NCBI GenBank assembly: GCA_018257865.1
Contig: JAEUBA010000012.1
Location: forward strand, 1-64,000
Source of the DNA: Stereocaulon alpinum
Taxonomy: Eukaryota; Ascomycota; Lecanoromycetes; Lecanorales; Stereocaulaceae
Direction: 5' to 3'
DNA length: 64,000 nt
This document shows positions 12,454-23,620 of this stretch, one piece after another. The notes beneath the pieces are model-generated. The model was given only the letters and a program-made list of their open reading frames with translations, was not told where the DNA came from and searched no databases. The first letter of the stretch is position 1. The number at the start of each line of letters is the position of its first letter. Both the position numbers and the translations under genes were made by a program.

Positions 12454-14926
12454 TCATGACTCTGTACCCATCAAGCTTGGAGGTCCATCTGGATTCCCAG
12501 AACCCTGGTACTTGGTCTCGGTCGCTTTACGAAGCTTCTCGTAACCCCCGTATGTAGGCAATTGATCGGCTGTGCTGGGATGCGTACCTCGGCCATGGTA
12601 TACAGCCACCTCAAACGTCTTAAATTTCTCTTTTTCAATTTCGGTTCCTCCTAGTGCTACGAATCGCCAATCTAGTCCCACTCGAAGGACCTCAGCAACT
12701 GCCTCAGGCTCGAGGGCGTAACCAGGAGTAGGCTGTGTAGGGATAGTTGGGGTCTGCTCTGCTCGAGAACCACCGACTGGGGCCGCCCCAACGATTAGAG
12801 GTATAGTGATAGGGATCTGGGCTCTGGAGAGCACTCCTTGAGAGCTTTGCTGCGCGCAATTATCACATGCTACGGATCCATCCTCACCTCGAACGGGAGC
12901 GCTGAAAGTATATACTGCACCCACAAAATTCTGGCTCTCACGGTAACTACTCAAGTGCTCTGGAGGCTCGCCAATGAAGAAGAGGATGGCATATGCTCGG
13001 CCTTTGAGCGCGTAACGGTCGTAGACGACGTTGATTAAATAGTCATGGAACGTTTCTTCGGACGACGTGTACCCTGGCGTGCTTTGGACAAGTCTGCTTG
13101 TGCTAGGATAAAGTTCGTTGATGTGTTTCCGCAGGTCGTTGAGATACTGAGGGGAACCCTCAATGACACCATGCCGGGGTACGAGGTCGTCATATTGGTA
13201 ACCAAGCTCCTTCCAGCGCCTAGCCTTATCTGAGGACCATAAGTGCTTTTCCGTATCGTGGTAAAACGGCAGCAAGGGATCAGAAGGTAACGGATCATCG
13301 TTCCCTTGTTGAGGGTCGTCAAACCACTTGTCCCAATGCAGGGTCTGCCACATAGCAAGGATCCGGTCAATGTTACTGCATCTCAGTCAGTCAAAGCATC
13401 TATGGACTATGTTGACCGACTAACGCATGGTGATGCCAGAAGATAGGATCGAAAGCTGCCACTGGTACATCAGACATATGACCAAGACCAAGGCCTTCAT
13501 AACCTTTCGCATCCTTAGGCTTGTCTACTTCACCCATGTACAGACCACCTGTGGCATTCTGCTTAAGATCAGTACCAAATTGATCATCACATACGATTTG
13601 AGCAGATGTTTGACCTACGTGAACAATGTTATGGACATATTCCAGCGACATAAAATCCGTTGGGCTAATGCTAGGCGGGTTTGGTTGCAGCTTCTTCGGG
13701 GGCGGAGCTATCGGCGAGTTGTGGATAGTTGACGCAAAGGTCTCCCAAGTATTCATATAATCTGGCGCGAACAAGCGGCTGACTGCATCAGCGAAAGAGC
13801 CACTGCCCTTACCATAATACTGTGGATCCTGCATCGCAGCATTGCACGCTTTCCAGTTGTTAACACCATTGACCCATTGGGAGTCTGGCACGTCTGCAAG
13901 GATGCCGTATCTGCTTGTGGCCACGCACTTGTCCCACTAGACACAGTCAAAATGCATTCGAAGTCAGTGGACTGCACTTACAGGGAGTATATGCAAATCA
14001 GGATGGTCTTTGTCTCTGGGGTCATCATGAGCTATCCTGTTGAGACGCATACGTTCATCTCCCATGGCAATGTGTTTCCCGTCCTTCACCGTCGGGTTCT
14101 CAAACTTCACCGTCGGGTTTGTGAATACCTCTTTCTTCCCGCCTGGCATAATGATGTTCAGGGTATCCATAGTGCAAACCTGGGGAATGGCGAAAGTGCC
14201 GGCATATTCCTGTTTTCGCGCCCAATCCCAGTAAGGAAGACGGAATCGGCTTGCAGCATAGCGCCAAGCTTCTTGCTCTTTTGGATCAGTTAGCCGACCG
14301 GTATCCTTCCATTTCTGGATCATCTGCTGCATGATGTTATATAGTACTTGCTAGGGTTATCAATCAGCATCTTCTTTTGTCGGCGATTGTGTCGAGCTCA
14401 CCTCATAGAGCAGCATGTAAGGTCGATGCCAGGTCGGAAATGTCACTCTGTTATGTGCACAGTAGCCAGGGTATAAATCTGTTTCTTTCTCCTTCTCTTT
14501 GATCCCCGTTTCGCCATCCCATCCCACGAGAGGGTAGCAATGAATTCCTATGTATTCAGTTCACGCTAGTAACATGAAGATAGAAAGAGACGGACCGGCG
14601 ATTTGAAAGTACGACAAGCGTTTTTCGATAGGCGTCTCCTTGAATTCTTTCAAAGCCTGCATAAACAGGGAGACTTGGTACTTGTTGGCATCGTTGTTGA
14701 ACCAAGCAGTTACTAAACAATGTCGAAGTTAGCATTTGGTTTTTGAGATACTCATCGAGTCGAGAAACGTGTTCTCAGGGGCCAAACACAGGTTACGGCT
14801 CAAACAGGGCAAAGTAGAGAAATAATATCTCAAGAAGTATAACGTACTCTCCTGGCGAGTTGGGAGCGTTTGGCCGGGCACGAGAGGAATACCCGTAATG
14901 GGATAAGTTTTGATCGACTCGTCCAT
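12454..14926 (-). CDS. Tyrosinase (type-3 copper phenol oxidase)
   Basis: Six exons rebuilt by hand: 14926-14848, 14712-14596, 14547-14402, 14350-13982, 13936-13425 and 13375-12454. All introns are GT..AG and in phase, giving about 714 residues. The protein starts MDESIKTYPITGIPLVPG, a typical fungal tyrosinase N-terminus with no signal peptide, so it is probably cytosolic or vesicular. The CuA region has GIHCYPL, then AHNRVTFPTWHRPYMLLYEQ. CuB has HNIVHVG (near residue 339) and FWHHHANIDRILAMWQ (near 405). The last ~300 residues form the C-terminal domain, which in other fungi is removed to activate the enzyme. Tyrosinase oxidises monophenols and diphenols to quinones for melanin formation. 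No other melanin gene is adjacent. An 84-bp tandem repeat lies just upstream. Confidence 0.92.
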
Positions 14927-15068
14927 AATGATGATCTTGAATGGAAAACCGTTGATATATGGTGTTCTTGAGGAGATCAATGGCCTGATAAAAGTGGCGG
15001 ACGGTCATTCTTATAACCATCATCTGGTCATTCTGCTGGTCGACTGACTAAAGTGGTGTGTCCATTGG
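14927..15068. promoter_or_regulatory. Proximal promoter of the tyrosinase gene
   Basis: 142 bases between the tyrosinase ATG and the first 84-bp repeat unit. No TATA box that I would trust. Confidence 0.3.
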
Positions 15069-15380
15069 CTCAGCTCAAGAGTTGAAAAGAGGCGCACCTC
15101 CATGACTAGCAATACCAACTACATGGCAACGAACTAGAGACTCCACATTCTGCTCAGCTCAAGACTCGAGAAGAGGCGCACCTCCATGACTAGCAATACC
15201 AACTGCATTGCAAGGAACTAGACACTCGAGATTCCGCTCAGCTCAGGACTTGAGAAGAGGCGCACCTCCTTTGCTAGCGATTCCGACTGCATTGCAAGGA
15301 ACTAGACACTCGAGATTCCGCTCACCTCAGGACTCGAGAAGAGGCGCACCTCCTTTGCTAGCGATTCCGACTAGACTGCA
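15069..15380. repeat. 84-bp tandem repeat, about 3.7 copies plus a decayed copy
   Basis: Units begin at 15069, 15153, 15237 and 15321, each with CTCAG/CCTCA..GAAGAGGCGCACCTCC, so the period is exactly 84 bp. Units 2-4 are the most alike. Unit 4 breaks off near 15376, and a diverged further unit is recognisable around 15415-15462 (GAGAGGCACACCACCAG). Because 84 is a multiple of three, an open frame runs through units 3-4 with a 28-residue repeat; I consider that a by-product. The array starts 143 bp upstream of the tyrosinase start codon, in promoter position. Confidence 0.9.
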
Positions 15381-15462
15381 CGTTCAAAGATACTTGGCGC
15401 TTGACCCAGTAATACTTTAGAGTTGAGGAGAGGCACACCACCAGTGCTGGTTATAGTGACTG

Positions 15463-17162
15463 AAATGCATAGATGCGGAGAATGCACGCTTCCGAATCAA
15501 TAAAGTGTCTGTTTGGGCCTGCCAACGTCAATTGATAGGTCTTTCCTGACCCTATCGCAAGCATTAGCATCAGCCGTGATGCCGGAAGTCTGATCCATTG
15601 CATTAGCGCATTCTCAATTGGCTATATAGAGGAATGCGTCTCGACGGTCTGTCTGTGGATTGCACTTTGTGTATGCGTCCCACTCTACATTAGCTTGAAG
15701 AAAGACTGCTGGTTCCCCACTATGCATTTGTAGTCTTTCAGCCAGCCACAAGTATCTGAACGCCAACCGTCCGGTTCCAGGACTAACCTTTGCGAGAGAA
15801 CGATCATTGTTTGCGCAGTTTTGACAGCCCTGGACTTACGCTAGCTTTCTCGCCAAAATTTTAGCGCTATCATGGACTACACGGACCGCATCTTCAGCCA
15901 GCCACTTCTACCCGCACTTCCCATACCGCCTGGACACTCCCCACCGCGGTATGTGAGAGATTACCCACGCGTTGAAAAGGTAATTCACTGCTTCGAAGAG
16001 GGTAGGAGTAGCGAACAAAGCTAGCAGACTCTAGCACATCAGATGGGCATCCCTAAGGAAAACTGGTGCTACGCGGCCGTTCAATGATTCGTGAAAGCCC
16101 GTCTACCCAATCAGCATATAGACTGAAGCTCTCTCCAATCGACTATCGACCAAAAGAGGCGCGTAGCAAGGATGATATTAGCCACATCTTGCCCTCGCAA
16201 CCAAAGCTGTTATACGAAAGACGTTCGGGAATCACTGTTCATCGTAGGCCACTTCTTGTTGCTTTTTCGGAAGACTTGGTAACCGAGGTCCGTCCCCCGC
16301 GTCAAAGACACAAAAGTTCATGATTTTCCAGGTGCAGGGGGGCCCCCAAGCGAGTCTCCCAAGCGAGTCTCCCAAGCGAGTCTCCCAAGCGAGCCTCTCA
16401 GGCTCATTAGTGCCTAATCTATGGGGCAATACGGGGAGACGCGGGGGCCCGTACTCCAGGGTCCCATGAATTTTCTGGTGTCCCCAACGAGCCCCCCTCA
16501 GGCAGGCTCAGGAGTAAGCGAGACCGTACTGTACAGCCAGCCTCGACTGTTAATGATGTAAAATATAGCGATTGATCTGAGACAAAAAACTTCTCTGTGA
16601 CAGACTATCAATTCCCCTTGAGCTTAGACTTGACAGTGATACATGCTAGATGCCACCCTGCCTTATCAGGTGCCCCCTTGTTGAGGTGGTGTTCTGCTAC
16701 ACCGAACAATATTCCTTTGGCAATATTAATGTCGGTGCCAAAGTTGGCGTTGTTGTCCTCGCTATTGTCAATAAAGCATCGTCGGCTCATGTCTTTGGTT
16801 TGAAAGAGACCTTTTTGAGTTGGGTAGATTGTGGAGAGAAGCTCAAACAGGAGGGTCAAGTAAATAAAGCGAGCTCGGGCTTAAAGCGAGGATTTAAGGC
16901 CGCCTTATTCAGCCTTACGGACGTTAAGCAATGGCGCGAACTCGCGCGAGAACAAACTTCTTTCCCGTGCAAGACATGTGAGCTCAGCGGTGGACTCTCC
17001 ACTCGTTGGAGTCTGTTTCACATCCGTGACCGCGCCCTCAATGCACACCACCTTGTCAATGGAGCGTGTTCAAGTAGCTCAGCTTTTGGAGCTGCACCCC
17101 TCATTCTAGAGGCGTGTTGTCCCCGGGGTCTTTATGGAAAGATTAAACTTGCCTTGAGCGCT
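15463..17162. other. Intergenic, includes a small foldback repeat
   Basis: No gene recognised. A minus-strand frame around 16.61-16.86 kb and plus-strand frames at 16.65-17.16 kb are open but show no family motif. The right end is the promoter side of the EST1/SMG7-like gene. A short-period repeat lies at 16347-16398. Confidence 0.45.
16308..16500. repeat. Foldback structure containing a 13-bp x 4 repeat
   Basis: Four copies of CAAGCGAGTCTCC start at 16347, 16360, 16373 and 16386 (the last one diverged). They lie between imperfect inverted arms. The left arm, around 16308-16346, holds GACACAAAAGTTCATG..CCAGGTGC..GGGGCCCCC. The right arm, around 16450-16495, has the complementary order (GGGGGCCCGTACTCCAGGGTCCCATGAATTTTCTGGTGTC). 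The origin is unknown; a tiny inactive foldback element is possible. Confidence 0.5.
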
Positions 17163-19899
17163 ATGGCTACCACCATTGAAGAGACATGGAGGTGTTACTC
17201 GCCGATCTATCATCTTATGGACATGGAAGCTCACATGATGCAGACATGCTCAAGCAATAGAGAAAGACGTGCAGGCACGGCTAAAAGAGAAAGACCCCTC
17301 ATTTCCAGATATCGCAAACTCTTTGGCTCAGTATGACACTCCGATCTCGCAGCAATGACACATCTGACTCAGAAAGATACCGATCTGCATGCGAGGATGC
17401 CATTCTAAAGGACTTCAAGTTTGCCCTTAGCAAAGAGATAGAGGCCCGACTATGGGATATGCATGGGAAGACAAACAATCGCTTTCGCAAGGAGCTCAAA
17501 CATGTCTGTCGTGCGCGACTTGGGTACTGCAGGCAGTTTTCGAAGCTAACGACGCGAGTAGTTCCAAGGCCATGGGAGAAGGAAGCTGGCTGAGCAGCGC
17601 AAGACGGACAAATACTTCTTAGATTTCATCAAGTCAGGCCAGCGATTCTACCGCGGATATATCCAGAGGCTAGGAGCCCGCTTCAATGGTATTCGAGAGC
17701 TCGAAAGCATTGTTCACAGGTTGACATTGAGCAGTGCGGTTCCTCATGACCCTATCAATGGCCGACTAGCTGACTTTGTTGTGCCCAGCTCTTTCAGCCA
17801 ACGAACCAACCGAAGTCTCCGGCCCTCTAGCCCATTCGATCCTTCTATCGTGCCACCAGACAATAGTCCGTTTGGGTGATCTCTCTCGATGGCGAGAAAT
17901 GCAGGTAGCAACAAAAGACCGCAATTGGGGTCCGGCAATTGGATATTACGACTTAGCTCGAATGATATACCCTGCTTCAGGGGCATCGTATAATCAGCTA
18001 GCAGTGATTGCTCTTGTCGACCTCAACCACCTTCGGGCGACATATCATCTTTATCGCGCCCTGGCTGTTGAGGAGCCTCATCCTGGTGCAAAAGGCAATC
18101 TTGAGATTGAATTCAAGAAAATCCAAGAAGCCTGGAGCAAAGGGGAACTGCTTCGCAACGACACGGGTCGCGATAGTCAAGCAGCCGGAAAAGCCTTGAT
18201 AGGGTGGTTCATGCGGCTCCACGCTCGTTGCTACAAAGGTGTTGATTTTCCAGAACACGAAGAGCTGGAAAGTGAGGTATTGAGTCAACTCGCGATCGAA
18301 TTGAAGGAGCGATCTCTCGACAGTACGCTCAATAAGTTTGTGCTGATCAACGTGGCTGCGGAGTACTTGGCAGGAATTCGCTTACAAGGTGAGCCATCGA
18401 AGCTCCGTCGGTTCAGAAATGGTGGTTGTTGAACGCCTCTAGACGACCCTGGCTCTGCTGAGATATTACAATCTTACTTCTTCCTCCAGCGTTTTAACGT
18501 TAAGACTTTCTTCACTCTTCTCCAGGTTTTGTTACCTGAGCTAGAACGCTTCGTTAGTGACGACACCCAAGAAGATGCCACGGGGCCTAGAACATCTGGA
18601 TCGGCGAAACTTACTGCAGTCACGCGTCGTGTGCTTGCTAGCCTGCGACAGTACAGCTCATGGCTCGTATCTAACGCCTCGATACTGGCAGCTCAGGCGG
18701 GAGACGCCTCGCTCAGTGTAGAGGTCAGAGAATTTTGGAAGATATACGCAAGCACTTTGACACTTCTCGCATCGACATTTCCTGTCTCCGAATTGCCATC
18801 TGTCGAGTATCTACTTGAGGAAGATGTGGATACTCTCGGTTTCAAGCCATTCATGAATGAGCATACCACACGAAGATACCATAGTGCCGACAGCGTATTT
18901 CCCAGGCCAAAATTCTATGACCAAGGAGTAAAGAGAAACCATCCTAACGTAGAGATGTACGGAAGGATCCGCGACTTTCTGACGGACGGCATGTTCCTCC
19001 AGTTACAGGAGGTCATTTGCACCACTGCTTTGCAAGGAGCTTAAGCTGACTAAAAGTAGAGCATCCCAATCGAGTTTGTGCCGAGCAGCACAACGTTCAT
19101 TTATCTGGATGAGGGTATCCAATCAGATGCAGGCTACCAAGCAACCGAATCCTCGATGAGCGTCGGACGAACAGAAATCACTCACGTCGACGAGACCGCA
19201 ATAGCTGACCCAGCAGGATCGGTCGATGGTGGAGCCTCCCAACCTGCTTCGGCTGGCATGTCAATAGATCTGGCCTCGAAACGTATGGTGGACGATCTAG
19301 TCGGCTCCGAGACCACGGATGAAGATGAAATCCCTATCGCTGCCGCGCAAGCTTTACCCGAGCCCAGATATGGACTGAAAGATGTAGGTGATGAAACCAG
19401 CTACGGACTCATAGGCTCTGCAACAGCGCGAGAACACTTCGGAGACACGCAACCCCAGCCTCAACTGTCTCCGCGACCTCTGCTTCCCAGCATCTACAAC
19501 TCACCCTTTGCCCCACAGCCAGGTGAAACGACGCCCGGCTCTCGACCAGGAACGGCCAAGCGTATCACACCCAGCCATTCTCAACAGAATTCGCAGTCCA
19601 GGATCCTGTTTCAACAGCCAGCTAGTTCTAATATCAGCAGTATGCCCGATCCCAGCAATTATACTCCGTATCCGCACTTGGACGGAGGGTACCATAATCA
19701 GCCATACCTGAACACTGCGTTTCCAGCCATGACGAGTTATACCTCTGGGCGGAGAGCGAGCGCGAATCATGTCAATGATACTTACGGCACGATGGACATT
19801 AGCAATTTCCACAGCTCAAGTCTTGACTGGGGAAACAGTGGTCGCGTTCAAGCCACTACAAACGTGCAAACGCCACCAAACGGACAAGGTGCGGGATGA
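17163..19899 (+). CDS. EST1/SMG7-like protein (14-3-3-like TPR, EST1 DNA/RNA-binding domain)
   Basis: Seven exons rebuilt by hand: 17163-17191, 17244-17330, 17377-17503, 17562-17733, 17798-18388, 18443-19011 and 19060-19899, about 804 residues. The joined N-terminus reads MATTIEETWRHAQAIEKDVQ, and later FRKELKHFQGHGRRKL is formed across an intron. The core motifs are DRNWGPAIGYYDLARMIYP, SYNQLAVIALVDLNHLRATY and HLYRALAVEEPHPGAKGNLE. These are the hallmark of the EST1 domain of SMG7/EST1/Ebs1 proteins, which bind phospho-UPF1 in nonsense-mediated decay or act at telomeres. The C-terminus is low-complexity (Pro/Gln/Ser). Two introns use GTC-type donors (GTCTGT, GTCATT) and one GTGCGG. The last exon may instead splice near 19887 and extend to about 20074. 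Confidence 0.85.
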
Positions 19900-20299
19900 A
19901 ACCTCGAAGAGCTGGTCAAACACTAGCAAAGTCGCTTCACCCATGCTCGGCAGACTCAAGACCCTCTCCCTGCCGCCAGAGCTACCAACACGCACGCACC
20001 CGCGATCTCGAAGATTTGAAAAGAGTATGGTAGTGTATTACTTCGATCTAATCAAAGTCTATGCTCTATGTTAAGACAGGAGCTAGCTATTCTTAGCACG
20101 CTAAATATTGGAGGATGAAGTTCCATTTTCGGTCGTTGCATCGTGGTCGCATGTCGTGTGCAATGTTGAGTTGCTTTTAGTTGTTGAAACCGGGATCCGG
20201 ATTTAGACGCCGATGCTATGCATGCTTTGCGAGACTTATTTTGATGTGGGTTGGTAGGTTTGTTTGGGGAAGGGATATCTGTGGTAGAGGGGGTTTGTG
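19900..20299. other. Convergent 3' spacer
   Basis: Spacer between the ends of the SMG7-like (+) and adenosine kinase (-) genes. It probably holds both 3' untranslated regions. An alternative C-terminus of the SMG7-like protein could extend to about 20074. Confidence 0.4.
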
Positions 20300-21757
20300 T
20301 TAGCTTAAGAACGTGCTAGTCCTTTTTAAAGTGTATGAGCGGGCATGGAGTCTGGGAGGGGAGAGAATTGATTTGTGCTTGGGGCGCTTGATGTAATTTA
20401 CGATGCTTGATGAAATGGTAATGAGACGTTCCGGTAGGAGAGAATGCACGTACTGTGGGCCCAATTCCTTAATGCTCAGGCTTGCGAGCCAGTGGCCCAT
20501 GTCGATGCACTCTTCTAAGGGCTTGCCCTCAACGACACCGGCGACGAAGCCACCAGCAAAGGCGTCGCTAAACAGTCATCAAGTCAGCAATATCCCATAC
20601 AACATGGCCGCAGAATAAATACAGCAAGGACCACTCACCCAGCCCCATTAGTATCACAAATGTCCTGCTTCGAAACCTCCTTGATCCCAAACTCCTTAAC
20701 ATCCTTCTCCCCCTGCACAGCAACCACCGTCCCCTCCGTCCCCTGCGTAATAACCACAACCCTCTTCCTCTTCGAATTCTCCTTCGGCAATTCAGCCATC
20801 ATCCTCGCAATCTCCTTCACATCCCTCGTCTCATGCCCTTGTCCCTCCGCCCAACTCCTCGCCTCTGTCTCATTTCCAATCACATAATCCCAATACTTAC
20901 TACACTGCATCAACGGCTCCTTAAAAAACAGCGGAATAAACGGCGCGCTCAACCCCATGATGAAAATCTTATCCGTCTTCGCTGCTTCCTCTGCAAGCGC
21001 TAAGATTGCAGGAACGCACACTGTGAGATGGAAGCCGCCAACGAAGTAGACTTGTGCTTGCTGTACTAGTTTCCAGATTTCGGGGGACTGTAGGTGCGAG
21101 AGCTTGTACTCGTTTGCGGCTGCGAGATCGGTTACGAGGGAGCGGTCTTGGCCTGTTATTATGACGCCGCAGCGGCCGGTGGGGTGGGTGTCTGAGACGA
21201 GATATTCGGCTCGTAGACCGGCGGCGTCGTTGCGCTCGCGGAGAGTGTCGGCATATTTGTCTGAGCCGACGCAGCCTATGTAGATTGTTGAGTGGGGTGG
21301 GAGGATGTACTGGTGGGTTGTTAGTGGGGGCTTTCGCTGTTGTTTGCTAGGGTTTTTGAGAGTTACGAGGAATGTGGTGGATGGGGGTGCGGAAGGGACG
21401 TACTTGGGCTCCTCGGGCAGTGTTCTGGGCAGCGCCACCGGCTATGAGCTTTGCGTTGCGGTTTTGTAGTAGGTCTTCGTAGATGCCCATGTGTTTCTCT
21501 TCGGCAAGGATGGCGTCGTTGCGCTTGAGACCATATTTTTCCAGCATGGCTTCATCTCTGGTAGAGTCTTTTAGTTTCAATTGCAACTATACTGAGAGGT
21601 AGGAGCGTGGCTCTGCGCTCGATTCGTGCTTACCCTTGGCCTTGAATGTCTGAGGAATTGATGTTAGCTTTTCTACCGTGTCCGATTTGTTGCAAGGTTT
21701 CTTACCTAGCAGTGGGTTCTCTAAGCAGAGCAGAGCGTATTCTTGCGTGGGTGCCAT
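20300..21757 (-). CDS. ADO1: Adenosine kinase
   Basis: PfkB-family carbohydrate kinase that phosphorylates adenosine to AMP, serving purine salvage and keeping the S-adenosylmethionine cycle moving. Exons: 21757-21706, 21649-21634 (a 16-nt microexon), 21557-21404, 21309-20639 and 20567 to a stop at 20300. The joined protein begins MAPTQEYALLCLENPLLDIQ then GQGDEAMLEKYG, the classic adenosine kinase start. Further motifs are GGAAQNTARGAQ, YFVGGFHLTVC, the P-loop-like VVITQGTEGTVV, and the anion-hole/catalytic signature DTNGAGDAFAGGF split by the last intron. Unspliced, the final exon gives 386 residues, longer than the ~345 usual for the family. A further intron from a GTACGT donor near 20456 is therefore likely, and the true C-terminus is uncertain. 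Confidence 0.9.
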
Positions 21758-22064
21758 GGTTTTGAGTTGATATGGTGCTCAATTGTAAGGTTCCTATGTT
21801 ATGATTATGAGAGTTTGCGGAGATGCTCGACATGTAGATTCGATTGCCAAGCCGGAGATTAGGGCTAGGGTTCCCGTGGACTTTCTGAAGGTAGTGGAGG
21901 ACTTGATGGCCTTGATAGACTGATGATAACAATTATTTACATCTCCCCGTTAAATTCAACTTACAATGCCTGTTACTTTTATACGATTCTATGCCAGCTC
22001 CGGGGTATAATGCTTGTACAACCAGATTGACGCCCCCGAAATGCAACAACATTGCCAAAGCTTA
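21758..22064. other. Spacer between LTV1 3' end and adenosine kinase promoter
   Basis: Just over 300 bases. Nothing recognised beyond the expected untranslated regions. Confidence 0.35.
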
Positions 22065-23505
22065 TCAAGCTTTCTGTGTCCTGATCTTTGCAGGTCCAAG
22101 CCCTTTACGTACCTCATCAAGCTGTTCCATCCCACTTTGATATCCGCCCTTTTTGACTCTCTTCTTGCCACTCATCGAGTACCCTCCGAGGAAGTTATCC
22201 ATTATGCTGTCGAAATCAGCCCTTTTGGTTAAAGGTGGTGCTTGGCTTGAGGCCACTGAAGATCTTGTGACTACTGAAGCAGTACCATCATCCATGTCCA
22301 TTTCGTCTTCAGCATACTCTTCCTCAATCTTGTCAAAGCGAGCATCAAGTAGAGTCAGGCCTTCTGTACGCGCAAGCGAAGAACTAGTCATGGAAAAGCC
22401 GGTGCTCGAAGTCATCGCTCCTTTCCTCTTCTTTCGCCGACCTTCAGTCATAGACGTCCCTGTCACAACTGATGATTCGGGCATCCATGCTTCTTTCCTC
22501 TCTTTGTTGGATTTCTTCTCTTGCTTGAACTTGTTGAATTCCCTCATCCAATCGCCGTCCCCATGGTCAGGACCGTCTTCCATAATAGTGTCCCCGCCGT
22601 TCGGCAGTGGTGGAGGCGGCATGCCTCCAGTCTCGTACGCCTTATTGGGCATTTCGGTCACCGTTGAAAGTGGCGGCTGTACTCCATCTCTTTGGTACTC
22701 TTTACGAGGTTTTTCTGTCTCGTCTGTCTCCCATCCAGCTTCATCGGCCCCATCTTCCCAAAAACCAGTGTCTTCGAACTCCTCCAGACTGACCTCCTGC
22801 CCGTCTTGAGCTATCTCGCCGAAGAAGTCTTCCTTGTCATCGACATAAGCTTCGTCATCCAAAGCCTCCAGAACCTCTCGTAATCTAGGATCCATGTCCG
22901 GCTGAAATCCTGCCAATGCATCGGGTATATCTTGTTGGTCTTGATACGTGAGATCCTTCAAGCCTTTGGACGGTAATAAGTCCTCATCCCACAAAGAGGA
23001 TTTTCTAACTTGGCTGGCACCACTCTCGCTCCCTTCTTCCCGAAGTGAGGCGCCCCTTAATGCGTCTTCCAGACTCATCTTATTCTTGCCCTTCCCATCC
23101 TTCTTCTTCATTACAGCTTCTACAAAGTAGCTCTCCCCATTGCCACTCCCGGAATTCAAGTCTCGTATGTGTTGCATGTAGTCATACTCGGTATCATCGA
23201 AGTAAACCCCATGCTCAGCTGCCTCCCCTTCATTGTCTCTGATTCCTCGTAAAACACCATCGGTGCTCTCTGAGGAGCCGAACAGCTCTGACTCTAGGTC
23301 ACGTCTACTTTTGCCTTTGTGGGATTGCGAAGGAGCCAGCTCCTGGAAGACCATAGAGCTGGAAGAGGCATCGTGGATTTTCGGATCATTCTGGGGCCGG
23401 TGTACTAGCTGGTAGGTGGTGGAGTTGAGTTTATCACTGTATGGAATTAGCGAAATAGAACTCTTGAATATATGGGCTAGAAGCTTACAATTTCTTGCGA
23501 GGCAT
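22065..23505 (-). CDS. LTV1: Ltv1 family 40S ribosome assembly factor
   Basis: Two exons, 23505-23489 (17 nt) and 23436-22065, giving about 462 residues. The joined start MPRKKFDKLNSTTYQLVHRP followed by QNDPKIHD is diagnostic for Ltv1, which binds the head of pre-40S particles with Enp1 and Rps3 and must be phosphorylated and released during late cytoplasmic maturation. The protein is acidic in the middle (EDGADEAGWETDETEK). It ends with a basic, conserved tail (MSGKKRVKKGGYQSGMEQLD). The tiny first exon with the intron inside codon 6 places the intron donor GTAAGC right after MPRKK. The coding frame is uninterrupted. A second copy of the first exon, intron and promoter occurs at 27.4-27.6 kb. 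Confidence 0.93.
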
Positions 23506-23620
23506 CCTAGATTGTGTTGCAAGATGTCATGGATCACAAGATGTCGGAAAACTTTTGTGTCCAGTCACCAGAACATGTTCGTGGAAATTTTGCCGAAACA
23601 TGACGCGGGCTTGGCATTGT
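23506..23620 (-). promoter_or_regulatory. LTV1 promoter segment, shared with a duplicate at 27.5-27.6 kb
   Basis: This upstream region aligns with 27499-27612. A 20-bp block at 23599-23618, AATGCCAAGCCCGCGTCATG on the minus strand, is identical in both copies although the surrounding sequence has diverged. Confidence 0.6.

Noticed and set aside
15208..15420. A 70-codon plus-strand frame with a 28-residue repeat
   Set aside because: It exists only because the 84-bp repeat unit is a multiple of three and lacks stops in one frame; there is no ATG-based model or motif.
16650..17336. A 228-codon plus-strand frame overlapping the SMG7-like start
   Set aside because: It overlaps the first exons of the SMG7-like gene in another frame and has no family signature; the spliced model explains the region better.
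22153..22809. A 218-codon plus-strand frame inside LTV1
   Set aside because: Antisense shadow of the LTV1 coding sequence.
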